Source: Planctomycetaceae bacterium
GTDB lineage: Bacteria > Planctomycetota > Planctomycetia > Pirellulales > Pirellulaceae
Direction: 5' to 3'
DNA: 64,000 nt
NCBI GenBank assembly: GCA_020638975.1
Contig: JACKHN010000016.1
Location: 82,647 to 146,646, forward strand
Made by a program: the position numbers and the translations under genes. Below, one piece after another: positions 36,562-44,992 of this stretch; position 1 is the stretch's first letter; the number at the start of each line of letters is the position of its first letter. The notes below the pieces were generated by a model that ran no database searches, was not told the origin of the DNA, and was given only the letters and a program-made list of their open reading frames with translations.

Positions 36562-39300
36562 GTGGGATCACTGCCAGCCCTGTTGCTAGTCGCGTCGATG
36601 ACGATCGGACAGGCATCGCCTTCCTCCGATGCCCCCACAACGGAACCGAGGCTCGCCCCGCAAGCCGTTTCGTTGGCGATCGAGCAACTCGGCGCACCCG
36701 ACTTTGAAGTTCGACAACGTGCGACGATGTTCTTATGGCAAGCCGGTCGAGCGATCGAGCCAGCGCTGCGGCGTGCGACCGAGAGTAAGAATCGCGAAGT
36801 GCGATTGCGCGCTAAGTCGATCCTCGACGACTTTCATTACGGCGTCTTTGCCGATACCCCCGAAGATGTCGCTGCGATCATTCGCCGCTATCGCCGCGAA
36901 GAGCCCAAGACGCGTGAGGTACTGTGGGAGCAGATCCTCAGCCATGCATCGATTGAAACGCTCATTGCGATCACCAACAACGAGCCGACCGCCGCGCAGC
37001 GGCAGCAGGTACTCGAACGACTCGAACGCGAAGGCCAAGTCGAAGAAGCAGTGACACTCGCGGAGAAATGGCGTGGAGAATACGGCTCGCCAGAAGATCT
37101 CGCCAAGTTGGACGAGTTCATTCGAAAGCAAGTGCCCTACTTTTTGGCCAAGCGGCAGTTTGAAAAGTCGGAATCGTTGCTCGAACAGTCCGCGACGGAC
37201 AGTCCCGGCATTCGCAACTGGGCGGCGTTCCTATTCTTGCGAGGCGAGTTGGATGAAAAGATCGACGAACTAAATGCTCAGCTCGTTGAAGCGACGGGCC
37301 CGGCGCAGCGTAGTGAGATTCAAACCAAGCTGATTCACATGCTGCGAGTGAAGGGCGACGAAGCCGGAGCGTTGGCAATGGCTCGGCAGCAGGATGCACC
37401 CGACGGCTCGTTGATACGCGGGTTGTTGTTCGACCAGCGAGAATGGACCGAGCTCGCTCAGCGGCAGAACGACATCCTCGCGACTGACCCAAACAATATC
37501 GAGGCGTTGGGGTTCGCCGCAGCCTACAACCGCCTGGCGGGCAACTTTGACGATTTCAACAAACACGTCACGGCGATCCGGGAGCGCGCCGAGAAACTGT
37601 TCGGAGGTGATAGCCTTGGGCACTGTCGTGAGGCTCTGTTCTTAAACGGGTTCACAGACGAGGCGATTCAGCTGCTGACGCGAGAAGACATCGCCGACGC
37701 CTTCAACGTACAGATTATGCGGAATCAATACGCCGATGCGTTCGACTTAGCCGGGATTGGAACGACGCGTGAGTCGCGCGATGCCTGGTTAGGCGAAATT
37801 CTCGAGCGGCCCGACCGCTCCAAGAACTGGCAGAGCAATTTTCGGATTGCGACGCAACTCGCGCAGATCCTTGCGACGGTTGGTGAGAAACAAGAGTCGG
37901 TCGAGATGTTCGAGCAACTCGCCAATTCGCTAAAGGGCAATGGCGAAGGAACTCAGTGGCGACAACTGGCCGAATCGGAACTGAAGGCCAAGATGATCGA
38001 AGAAGCGTTCGAGCATGCGGCCCAGGCCTACGACAAAGATCGCAATGGTGCTTCCATCACGTTGCTGTTTGTGAATCATTCGAGTTCAGCCAAGACTTGG
38101 TGGGATATTTATAGCGGATTGGATCCGGACGAGGCGACTCGAACAAGATTGGCCCGCGTTCGCAACTTGTTCTATCAACGCAAGGACCACGACGAGGTCG
38201 TCGCCGAGATCGCGAAGGCTCATGCTCGCGTTCAAGCACTCGATGTAAAGCACCGCTCTCGCGTCAAATGGTTGCACGCGATCGGCGAGACCTACCAGCT
38301 GCATAAGGAGCCGGAACAGGCGAGACTGTGCTTCGAATCGATCGCGAAAGAACACGCCCCGGCCGCAATTCGAATGGCCGACATGCTGGCCAAGCAGGAA
38401 GAATGGATTGCCGCTTCGGATTGGTATCACACAGCCTGGCAGTTGGATCGCCAACCCTACGCGCTGTATTTGTATGGCGAGATGTTGGGCAAGGCGGGCG
38501 CTGAGGAAGCTGGTCGCGAGTCGAAGCAATTGGCTCGGCTACTGCCCTTGGGCGGAGCTTCGCGATACGACGGACTCGCCGCTCACTTGGCACAGCGAGG
38601 TCTCGAGGATGCGGCGTATGAAGAGTGTGAGCTGTTGCGAAGATGTTCGACGTGGTCCGACTTGCAAATGTTCCACGCGATCGCCACGCTCAGTCAATCT
38701 GTCGCGACCGATGATCCGTTGCGAGCCGCTGCTTATGCCGAGCAACGAATGCTCAACTGCTTGCAGGAATTATGGCACTTCACCGACGCGGGAAGCTATG
38801 TCCGCATCCCGATGGAAGTTCACCGTGATCGCGCGAAAGGCTTGTTGAAAGGTGACGAGGTCAGCGATGCAATCGTCGAGTTGCAGATGTGCCAACGCAT
38901 CTGGCCGGCAGATTTGAACATCCCAGAAACGTTTGTGCCTCAGCTTGACGAAGTATTGCGAACCGAGGCTGCCGACGAACTGTTCAATCGATCCTACGAG
39001 TTGATCGACGAAACGTGCAGCATCTTCCCCAACAGCGCCTTACACCACAACAACGCAGCGTGGCTGGCCGCGAAGTGCAAGCGACGACTGGACGAGGCGC
39101 TCGTGCATGTAAATCGAGCGATCGAGTTAGTGCCGAATGAAGCCCAATACATCGATACGCTCGGCGAAGTGTATTTCCAACAAGGGAAAACGGACTTGGC
39201 GATCGATTGTGCGAAGCAATGCGTCGAGTTGGAACCGAATACTTCGTTCTATCAGGAACAATTGAAGAGGTTTCAAACATCGCGGGAGCAACCGGAATAG
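36562..39300 (+). CDS. Large secreted TPR-type protein
   Basis: The product is 912 aa from the GTG at 36562, set by GAGGA at 36550-36554; the open frame reaches back to a TTG at 36355, but that part is not protein-like. A signal peptide (VGSLPALLLVASMTIGQASP) leads into an almost entirely helical protein with irregular TPR/HEAT-like repeats; a clear TPR pair is near the C-terminus (HHNNAAWLAAKCKRRLDEAL, then AQYIDTLGEVYFQQGKTDLA). TPR solenoids mediate protein contacts; no enzyme motif is present. Similar large periplasmic TPR proteins are common in planctomycetes. Confidence 0.75.
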   Translation: MGSLPALLLVASMTIGQASPSSDAPTTEPRLAPQAVSLAIEQLGAPDFEVRQRATMFLWQAGRAIEPALRRATESKNREVRLRAKSILDDFHYGVFADTPEDVAAIIRRYRREEPKTREVLWEQILSHASIETLIAITNNEPTAAQRQQVLERLEREGQVEEAVTLAEKWRGEYGSPEDLAKLDEFIRKQVPYFLAKRQFEKSESLLEQSATDSPGIRNWAAFLFLRGELDEKIDELNAQLVEATGPAQRSEIQTKLIHMLRVKGDEAGALAMARQQDAPDGSLIRGLLFDQREWTELAQRQNDILATDPNNIEALGFAAAYNRLAGNFDDFNKHVTAIRERAEKLFGGDSLGHCREALFLNGFTDEAIQLLTREDIADAFNVQIMRNQYADAFDLAGIGTTRESRDAWLGEILERPDRSKNWQSNFRIATQLAQILATVGEKQESVEMFEQLANSLKGNGEGTQWRQLAESELKAKMIEEAFEHAAQAYDKDRNGASITLLFVNHSSSAKTWWDIYSGLDPDEATRTRLARVRNLFYQRKDHDEVVAEIAKAHARVQALDVKHRSRVKWLHAIGETYQLHKEPEQARLCFESIAKEHAPAAIRMADMLAKQEEWIAASDWYHTAWQLDRQPYALYLYGEMLGKAGAEEAGRESKQLARLLPLGGASRYDGLAAHLAQRGLEDAAYEECELLRRCSTWSDLQMFHAIATLSQSVATDDPLRAAAYAEQRMLNCLQELWHFTDAGSYVRIPMEVHRDRAKGLLKGDEVSDAIVELQMCQRIWPADLNIPETFVPQLDEVLRTEAADELFNRSYELIDETCSIFPNSALHHNNAAWLAAKCKRRLDEALVHVNRAIELVPNEAQYIDTLGEVYFQQGKTDLAIDCAKQCVELEPNTSFYQEQLKRFQTSREQPE

Positions 39301-39309
39301 GAACGGCAT

Positions 39310-39383
39310 GGGGTCGGGAGTCTTTTTCTCGCGACCGATTTCTCCCCGTTCAACACTTTCAACCGAAAAAGACTCCCGACCCC
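39310..39383. repeat. 74-bp inverted repeat (GGGGTCGGGAGTC family)
   Basis: GGGGTCGGGAGTCTTTTTC (39310-39328) and its exact reverse complement (39365-39383) surround a 36-base spacer. It fills the gap between the TPR protein gene and the SDR gene. It is palindromic but lacks a terminal T tract, so it is more likely a dispersed repeat than a simple terminator. Confidence 0.8.
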
Positions 39384-39429
39384 GTACCGATCGTAACTCA
39401 CAGCATTCACGGAAGGATAAGTTCAACTG

Positions 39430-40188
39430 ATGGAGTCTCTCGGAAAGATCGCGCTAATCACGGGCGCCGGTAGTGGAATTGGGCGGCATTCGGCATTGGC
39501 TTTGTTGAACGAAGGCTACTCCGTTGTGTTGGCTGGTCGCCGGCTCGAGGCATTGAACGAAACGGTGCAACTGGCCGGCGCTGCTGGCTCTCGCGCGCTG
39601 CCTGTCGCCACCGATGTCACGGATGCCGGTTCGGTCGCAAGTCTGTTCGCCAAAGTGAAAGAAGCATTTGGGCGACTCGATGTGTTGTTCAACAACGCCG
39701 GTATCGGTGCCCCGCCCGTTCCGATCGAAGAACTGACCGTCGAGCAATGGCAAGCGGTCGTGAACGTTAACTTGACGGGCGTGTTCTTATGCACCCAAGC
39801 GGCTGTACGCATGATGAAGAGCCAGACTCCGATGGGAGGCCGGATCATCAACAACGGTTCCATCTCGGCACAAGCACCGCGTCCGAACTCGGCGCCATAC
39901 ACCGCAACCAAACATGCAATAACGGGGATGACAAAGTCGACATCGCTCGATGGACGCAAGTACAATATCGCTTGCGGTCAGATCGACATCGGAAACGCAG
40001 CCACCGAGATGACGGCGCGGATGGCCCTGGGCGTCCCGCAGGCGGATGGTTCGACGGCGGTTGAACCGACAATGGATGTTCAAAACGTGGCGCGCACGAT
40101 CGTCCACATGGCCAGCTTGCCGCTCGAAGCGAACGTTCAATTCGTCACGGTCATGGCCACGAAGATGCCGCTCGTTGGTCGCGGTTAA
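39430..40188 (+). CDS. Short-chain dehydrogenase/reductase
   Basis: The product is 252 aa, a classical SDR: cofactor motif TGAGSGIGRHS (about residues 11-21), NNAG (LFNNAGIGAPP), the active-site Ser (IINNGSISAQAP) and the catalytic YTATKHAITG pair (Tyr, Lys). The Arg pair AGRR just after beta-2 suggests NADPH preference. The substrate is not evident. Gene spacing to the esterase gene at 40217 is short, so they may be co-transcribed. Confidence 0.88.
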   Translation: MESLGKIALITGAGSGIGRHSALALLNEGYSVVLAGRRLEALNETVQLAGAAGSRALPVATDVTDAGSVASLFAKVKEAFGRLDVLFNNAGIGAPPVPIEELTVEQWQAVVNVNLTGVFLCTQAAVRMMKSQTPMGGRIINNGSISAQAPRPNSAPYTATKHAITGMTKSTSLDGRKYNIACGQIDIGNAATEMTARMALGVPQADGSTAVEPTMDVQNVARTIVHMASLPLEANVQFVTVMATKMPLVGRG

Positions 40189-40216
40189 CTTTGAATCGAA
40201 TGACAGGTGACTCATC

Positions 40217-41092
40217 ATGGCCCGACAGAGTGCTTTCCTCATTGGTTTGCTCGCTTTACTTGTCGGCGGTGTCCGCGCCGAAGACACGACGGTCGACTTA
40301 ATCCTCGTCGCGGGGCAGTCAAACGCCGTGGGATACGATGCGAAGCCAACCGAGTTGCCTCCGAGTGCCATCGATCAAGAAGTTCTCTTTTGGTGGCGCT
40401 GCGGCGATCCGCCGCCGGACGAGCATGATTCGGTGAGCATGAGTCGTTGGACGCACTTGCAGCCCCAACCGCTGGGAAATCCCAAGCAACCCAAATCGGG
40501 GAGGCAATACGGCAACTTTGCCCAAGCTGAAGGAGGCTTCGGCCCAGAGATTGGTTTGGCCAGAGCATTGCGAAAGAACTCGGATCAACGTCTAGCGATC
40601 GTTAAAGCGGCGTTTAGTGGCACCGGCATGCGAACGGACTGGAATCCCGAAGATACCGGCGATGGTGGTGCTTGTTACCGGGCGTTAGTTTCGGAGACGA
40701 AGGCCGCAATCGCGGCGGCGGAAAGCGATGGCATCAAGCTGCGGATCCGAGCACTTGCGTGGGTGCAGGGTGAAAGTGACGCCAACGCCCAGGATGCGGA
40801 GAATTATCAACAAGCGTTGGCAAAGATGTTGAAATCGCTCCGCCGCGACTTGGCAACTCCCGACTTAATCGCGATGCTAGCGGTTAACACTCGCTTCGGT
40901 GGCGGCAACAACGCCTACATGCCCAAGATCATCGAGTCGCAGCAAGATGTAGCCGCGAACGACGAACGTTGTGTTTATGTCGACACATCGGCGGCATCGA
41001 TCGCCAACAATGTTCACTACGATGCAGCCGGGACACTGGAAGTCGGGCGAATGTTTGCTGAGGCTTTGATTAAGATTGAAAACGCGGAATAA
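40217..41092 (+). CDS. Secreted sialate O-acetylesterase-type (DUF303) SGNH protein
   Basis: The product is 291 aa. A signal peptide (MARQSAFLIGLLALLVGGVR) is followed by an SGNH-like fold with the nucleophile block LILVAGQSNAVGYD (Ser in GQSN), the oxyanion Gly region IVKAAFSGTGM, and WVQGESDAN. The C-terminal catalytic His is probably in NNVHYDAAG. The family (carbohydrate esterase / sialate O-acetylesterase-like) removes acetyl esters from glycans. It probably acts in the periplasm or outside the cell. Confidence 0.83.
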   Translation: MARQSAFLIGLLALLVGGVRAEDTTVDLILVAGQSNAVGYDAKPTELPPSAIDQEVLFWWRCGDPPPDEHDSVSMSRWTHLQPQPLGNPKQPKSGRQYGNFAQAEGGFGPEIGLARALRKNSDQRLAIVKAAFSGTGMRTDWNPEDTGDGGACYRALVSETKAAIAAAESDGIKLRIRALAWVQGESDANAQDAENYQQALAKMLKSLRRDLATPDLIAMLAVNTRFGGGNNAYMPKIIESQQDVAANDERCVYVDTSAASIANNVHYDAAGTLEVGRMFAEALIKIENAE

Positions 41093-41102
41093 AGATCGGT
41101 AC

Positions 41103-41165
41103 GATGGCCCTCCGAGGCCGTCGAAAGTAGGCGACACGAAGAAACGACGGCCTCGGAGGGCCGTC
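41103..41165. repeat. Hairpin repeat related to the 140-bp element
   Basis: GATGGCCCTCCGAGGCCGTC plus G (41103-41123) pairs with CGACGGCCTCGGAGGGCCGT plus C (41145-41165), with a 21-base loop. The stem resembles the CCTCCGAGCCCGTCG stem at 25157-25224. It sits just upstream of the propeller-protein gene. Confidence 0.8.
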
Positions 41166-41185
41166 ATACGACTAGAAGGTTGACC

Positions 41186-42871
41186 ATGACGGACGAGCAG
41201 CAGCCCGACGCCGAATCACGAAACCCCTACGGGCATCCGCCGAGTGACGCGTCAGAAGTCGCGACGAACCACTCGATGAAACGTCGACGCAAGCGTCTCG
41301 TCCCGCCGCTGTGGGTGTGGATTGTGGCTGTTCTTGCCGCTGCCATGATCGTACTTGTGCGAGTGCGCGACGTCAGCGGTGATCATGCTGTCGTGAATAT
41401 ACTCACCTTGATCCTGACATTTATCGGATGGTGCGCGTTCGCCTTTTGGTTCTTCTTCTTCAGCGGCTACTCGGGCAAGGTGCGACTAGGCTGCTTCGTT
41501 GGTCTTGTCGCCAGTATCACGTTGTTCTTCATCATGTTTCGTGTCGAACAAGTCTCGGGCGAGATGGTGCCAAAGTTCAGCGCCCGTTGGGCGCCGCCTG
41601 CCGACTCGCTGCTTGATACGCCGACCGAGATGGTGGCTGGCGATGGCATTGATGTAACCACGACTTCCGAACAAGACTTTCCCCAATTCCTCGGACCTCA
41701 TCGAAACGGGGCGATTCCGAACGTGCGACTCGCACACGATTGGGACAGCAAACCACCTCTGAAGCTGTGGCGTCAGCCGATCGGAGCCGGTTGGTCGGGC
41801 TTCGTCGCGGTCAACGGTTATGCCTTCACGATGGAGCAACGCGGCGACGAAGAACTCGTTACTTGCTACGACATTACGACTGGCAAGTTGCTGTGGGGAC
41901 ATAGCGAAGCCAACCGACACAGTACGGTGCTTGGTGGCGTTGGTCCGCGTAGTACCCCTGTAGTTCATGATGGCAAGGTATACACGCTGGGCCCTTCCGG
42001 CAGCGTACTTTGTTTGGAAGGGGCGACCGGCGAAGTGGTTTGGAGAGATAATCTACTCACTCGCTACAACGTCCCGACTGGCGAGGACTACTTGGCGGTG
42101 GCGTGGGGACGGAGCAATTCACCGCTGATCGTGGATGATCTCGTTGTCATTCCGGCGGGTGGTCCGAAGGCGGGTCCCCACGTATCGCTCGTCGCGTTCA
42201 ATCGACTCACTGGCGAACTGGCATGGGAAGCTGGCAACAAGCAAGTAAGTTACGCCTCACCGACGCTCGCGATGCTCGGCAATCAACGCATGATCGTCAG
42301 CGTTAACGAAGACAACGTGACGGGCCACGAACCGTCCGATGGCCGTGAACTCTGGCAGATCGCTTGGCCCGGTAACAGCAGCGCGAACGCCAGCGTTTCG
42401 CAAGCCAGCCTGCTGAGCGATGGGCGACTGCTCTTATCAAAAGGTTATGGGGCAGGTGCCGCTCTATGGAAATTGACGGCGAGCGAAGATGGCTCCATCG
42501 CGGTGAGCGAAAGCTGGTCCAACGCTGCCTTACTAAAGACGAAGTTCACGAATCACGTGATCCACGATGGTTTCGTCTACGGGCTGTCTGATGGAATCCT
42601 CGAGTGCGTCAAACTCGACAGTGGCAAGAAACAATGGAAGAAGGGCCGCTATGGGCACGGACAGATCTTACTGGCAGGCGACGTGCTGTTGATTCAAGCC
42701 GAATCAGGCGAAGTCATTATGGTCGATACGAATCCGGACGCACTCGAAGAACTCGCGACATTCGCCGCGATCGATGGGAAATCGTGGAACAATCTCTGCT
42801 TGTCTGGCGATTTGTTGCTCGTCCGCAATGCGGAGGAAGCGGCGTGCTATCGATTACCGATGGCGGATTGA
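41186..42871 (+). CDS. Membrane-anchored PQQ-like beta-propeller protein
   Basis: The product is 561 aa from ATG 41186, with AAGG upstream; a TTG at 41180 is the alternative. After a cytoplasmic N-terminus (MKRRRKRLVPP) there are three membrane segments (VWIVAVLAAAMIVLV, VVNILTLILTFIGWCAFAFW and LGCFVGLVASITLFFIMF), then a periplasmic propeller of PQQ-like blades with FPQFLGPHRNGAI, TCYDITTGKLLWG, LVAFNRLTGELAWEA and CVKLDSGKKQWKK. This matches the planctomycete PQQ-binding-like repeat family. Whether PQQ is bound is unknown. Confidence 0.8.
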   Translation: MTDEQQPDAESRNPYGHPPSDASEVATNHSMKRRRKRLVPPLWVWIVAVLAAAMIVLVRVRDVSGDHAVVNILTLILTFIGWCAFAFWFFFFSGYSGKVRLGCFVGLVASITLFFIMFRVEQVSGEMVPKFSARWAPPADSLLDTPTEMVAGDGIDVTTTSEQDFPQFLGPHRNGAIPNVRLAHDWDSKPPLKLWRQPIGAGWSGFVAVNGYAFTMEQRGDEELVTCYDITTGKLLWGHSEANRHSTVLGGVGPRSTPVVHDGKVYTLGPSGSVLCLEGATGEVVWRDNLLTRYNVPTGEDYLAVAWGRSNSPLIVDDLVVIPAGGPKAGPHVSLVAFNRLTGELAWEAGNKQVSYASPTLAMLGNQRMIVSVNEDNVTGHEPSDGRELWQIAWPGNSSANASVSQASLLSDGRLLLSKGYGAGAALWKLTASEDGSIAVSESWSNAALLKTKFTNHVIHDGFVYGLSDGILECVKLDSGKKQWKKGRYGHGQILLAGDVLLIQAESGEVIMVDTNPDALEELATFAAIDGKSWNNLCLSGDLLLVRNAEEAACYRLPMAD

Positions 42872-42886
42872 CGGGATCGTCGCTAG

Positions 42887-44011
42887 TTATTGCGAGAGCA
42901 ACCAATCTTCCAACACGATCTGCTTTATCGCGGGGGCACGCAGCAGCGCCGTTCGTTCTGGCAAGAGACGCTTGAGCCAGGGATGATCAACGACCGAGGT
43001 CAGCGCACGCATGCCGATCTTGCCTTTCGTCTCGGCCTCGACGTTTTCTTTCAAACGTGTAAAAGTCGCTGGCATGATGTTTGGTTCTGGACCCACGTGA
43101 ATAATGGTGTCAACATCTGATCGGAGGATTTCGTAGACCGCTTCCCACAGTAGCTGCGGGTGATCGGTCCAGTCTTGCAGGATCTGTCTCGCGTTGACGT
43201 CGGTATAGCTGCACTTTCCGGTCACCAGGGAGAGTACCTTCGGCGCAGGTGCAACCAGCCCGCCGCTGAGTGTTTGCATAAGAACCGCCGCGCGGTCGCA
43301 GACGTTTCGCTGCCAAACGATGGGCGTGTGCATCGGCGGGAACTTTTGATCGTTCTTGCGGAGGCTCATTCGTTCGGGAAACTGCGACATCGCCTCTTTG
43401 AAACGATCTAGCGTATCGCCTTGCCCCATCAAGAGAATCGAGTTCGGCGATAATACTGCCGAGAGTCCGATCACTCCTTGGCCTGTTTGATTGATCTCGA
43501 GGCAGAGCTTGCGAATGGCGTTCAGGGGCAACAGCTTACCTCGCGAAAACAGCACGCCCAATGTCACGTCATGAGCTAGCTCGGCGCAATCTTCTGCAAG
43601 TGTCAGGGGCACTCGCATGGCTTCGTGCAAGTCGATCACGCCGCTCAAAGCGACTGCGGTGATCTCGCCCAAGCTGTATCCGAGCGAGAATTGAGCCTGC
43701 TTCATCTCGATCCCGAACTGCTCTGCCAGGATACGAATCTGAGCATGCTCCACTGCCATGACCAAAGCGACAGCTTCCGCGTACGTTTCTAACGAAGTCT
43801 CTTCACGGCGTTCGACTCGGCCAACGAGGTCGGTCGGTTTGCCGGTGACATCGGCACACACGACAGAAGCCGAATCCAAGCACTCGCGTACCGTTGCGCC
43901 ATAGGCAGGGTGCTCGAGTAATTCGGGTGTGCGTCCCAAGTTCGTGACGTTATAGCCACGAAATGCAAACGCGCTCGATTCGAGTCTCGCCCTCAGTTCG
44001 CTTGGTTTCAT
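42887..44011 (-). CDS. Malonyl-CoA:ACP transacylase-like acyltransferase
   Basis: The product is 374 aa with the FabD/acyltransferase fold. The nucleophile motif normally written GHSLGE reads GYSLGEITA here: the Ser is kept and His is replaced by Tyr. The catalytic His region reads PPMHTPIVWQRN. It could load an acyl group onto an acyl carrier protein, but it stands alone with no acyl-carrier, ketosynthase or other fatty-acid gene in the window, and it is longer than FabD (about 310). It may belong to a dedicated lipid or polyketide pathway encoded elsewhere. Confidence 0.7.
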   Translation of the reverse strand: MKPSELRARLESSAFAFRGYNVTNLGRTPELLEHPAYGATVRECLDSASVVCADVTGKPTDLVGRVERREETSLETYAEAVALVMAVEHAQIRILAEQFGIEMKQAQFSLGYSLGEITAVALSGVIDLHEAMRVPLTLAEDCAELAHDVTLGVLFSRGKLLPLNAIRKLCLEINQTGQGVIGLSAVLSPNSILLMGQGDTLDRFKEAMSQFPERMSLRKNDQKFPPMHTPIVWQRNVCDRAAVLMQTLSGGLVAPAPKVLSLVTGKCSYTDVNARQILQDWTDHPQLLWEAVYEILRSDVDTIIHVGPEPNIMPATFTRLKENVEAETKGKIGMRALTSVVDHPWLKRLLPERTALLRAPAIKQIVLEDWLLSQ

Positions 44012-44157
44012 AAGCGAATACCACGTTAGTGGGTTGTTGCGGTTGATTTGATCGTGATCAGTTCAAAGTATCGGCGGAGCTTGCTGGCGTGTCCGAGTCA
44101 AAGTACAACCGACATTGCCAGAACGATTATTCCGCCTCCCGCATAGCATTGTCTGAC

Positions 44158-44973
44158 ATGCCAGGACCAAACGACATAACCACTACGTTCGCCACAAACG
44201 AATTGTGCGGCATGGTAGCCGTAGTGACAGGTTCGTCGAGCGGCATTGGTCGGGCGATGGCATTGGAACTCGCTCGTGCTGGTGCCGACGTAGTGGTTCA
44301 CGCACGCAGCAATCAAGCTGGAGCCGAATCGACCAAACGCGAAATCGAAGCCATGGGGCGCGACGCGACAATTCTGTTGGCGGATCTAAGTGACGCCCTG
44401 ACGCACGAACGCTTTGTCGACCAAGCCTGGCAGTGGCGCAGTGGCGTGGACATTTGGATCAATAACGCGGGAGCCGACGTGCTGACCGGCGAAACCGCAG
44501 ATCGATCATTTGATGAGAAACTGGCGGTTCTCTGGCAAGTCGATGTGCGGGCCACAATCCGTCTGTCGCGACTCGTCGGCGATCGGATGACGCAACGCGA
44601 TCACAACAAGCATGATGCCGTGATCTTGAACCTCGGCTGGGATCAAGCCGAGCATGGCATGGCTGGAGAGAGTGGCGAGATGTTTGCCGCGGTTAAGGGT
44701 GCCGTGATGGCGTTTAGCAAGAGCCTTGCGCAGTCGCTGGCTCCCCGCGTGCGAGTCAACTGCCTCGCGCCGGGTTGGATCAAAACATCTTGGGGCGACG
44801 ACGCGTCCGAGTACTGGCAAGCACGAGCACGACGTGAGTCACTGTTAGATCGATGGGGCACGCCTGAGGATGTTGCGCGTGTCGCGAAATTCCTCGCGTC
44901 GCCTGCCGCTAGTTTTATCAGTGGCCAGATCGTGCCAGTGAACGGCGGTTTTCGATGGGCTGCGCAGGATTAG
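44158..44973 (+). CDS. Short-chain dehydrogenase family protein with altered active site
   Basis: The product is 271 aa from ATG 44158; a GTG at 44089 gives a longer form without family residues. The cofactor site VAVVTGSSSGIGRAMALELA and the NAG motif (INNAGADVLTG) are standard. The active site is not: the Ser position is lost (VILNLGWDQAEHG) and the catalytic Tyr is Phe (GEMFAAVKGAVMAFSKSLA, F-x-x-x-K). The C-terminus (VNCLAPGWIKT; SGQIVPVNGG) is SDR-like. It may bind NAD(P) and a substrate without normal oxidoreductase activity. Confidence 0.8.
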   Translation: MPGPNDITTTFATNELCGMVAVVTGSSSGIGRAMALELARAGADVVVHARSNQAGAESTKREIEAMGRDATILLADLSDALTHERFVDQAWQWRSGVDIWINNAGADVLTGETADRSFDEKLAVLWQVDVRATIRLSRLVGDRMTQRDHNKHDAVILNLGWDQAEHGMAGESGEMFAAVKGAVMAFSKSLAQSLAPRVRVNCLAPGWIKTSWGDDASEYWQARARRESLLDRWGTPEDVARVAKFLASPAASFISGQIVPVNGGFRWAAQD

Positions 44974-44992
44974 CTAATTTGCTCGTAACTAA

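Noticed and set aside
39310..39383. Terminator for the TPR protein gene
   Set aside because: The arms are 19 bp with a 36-base spacer and no T tract after the right arm; better explained as a dispersed repeat.
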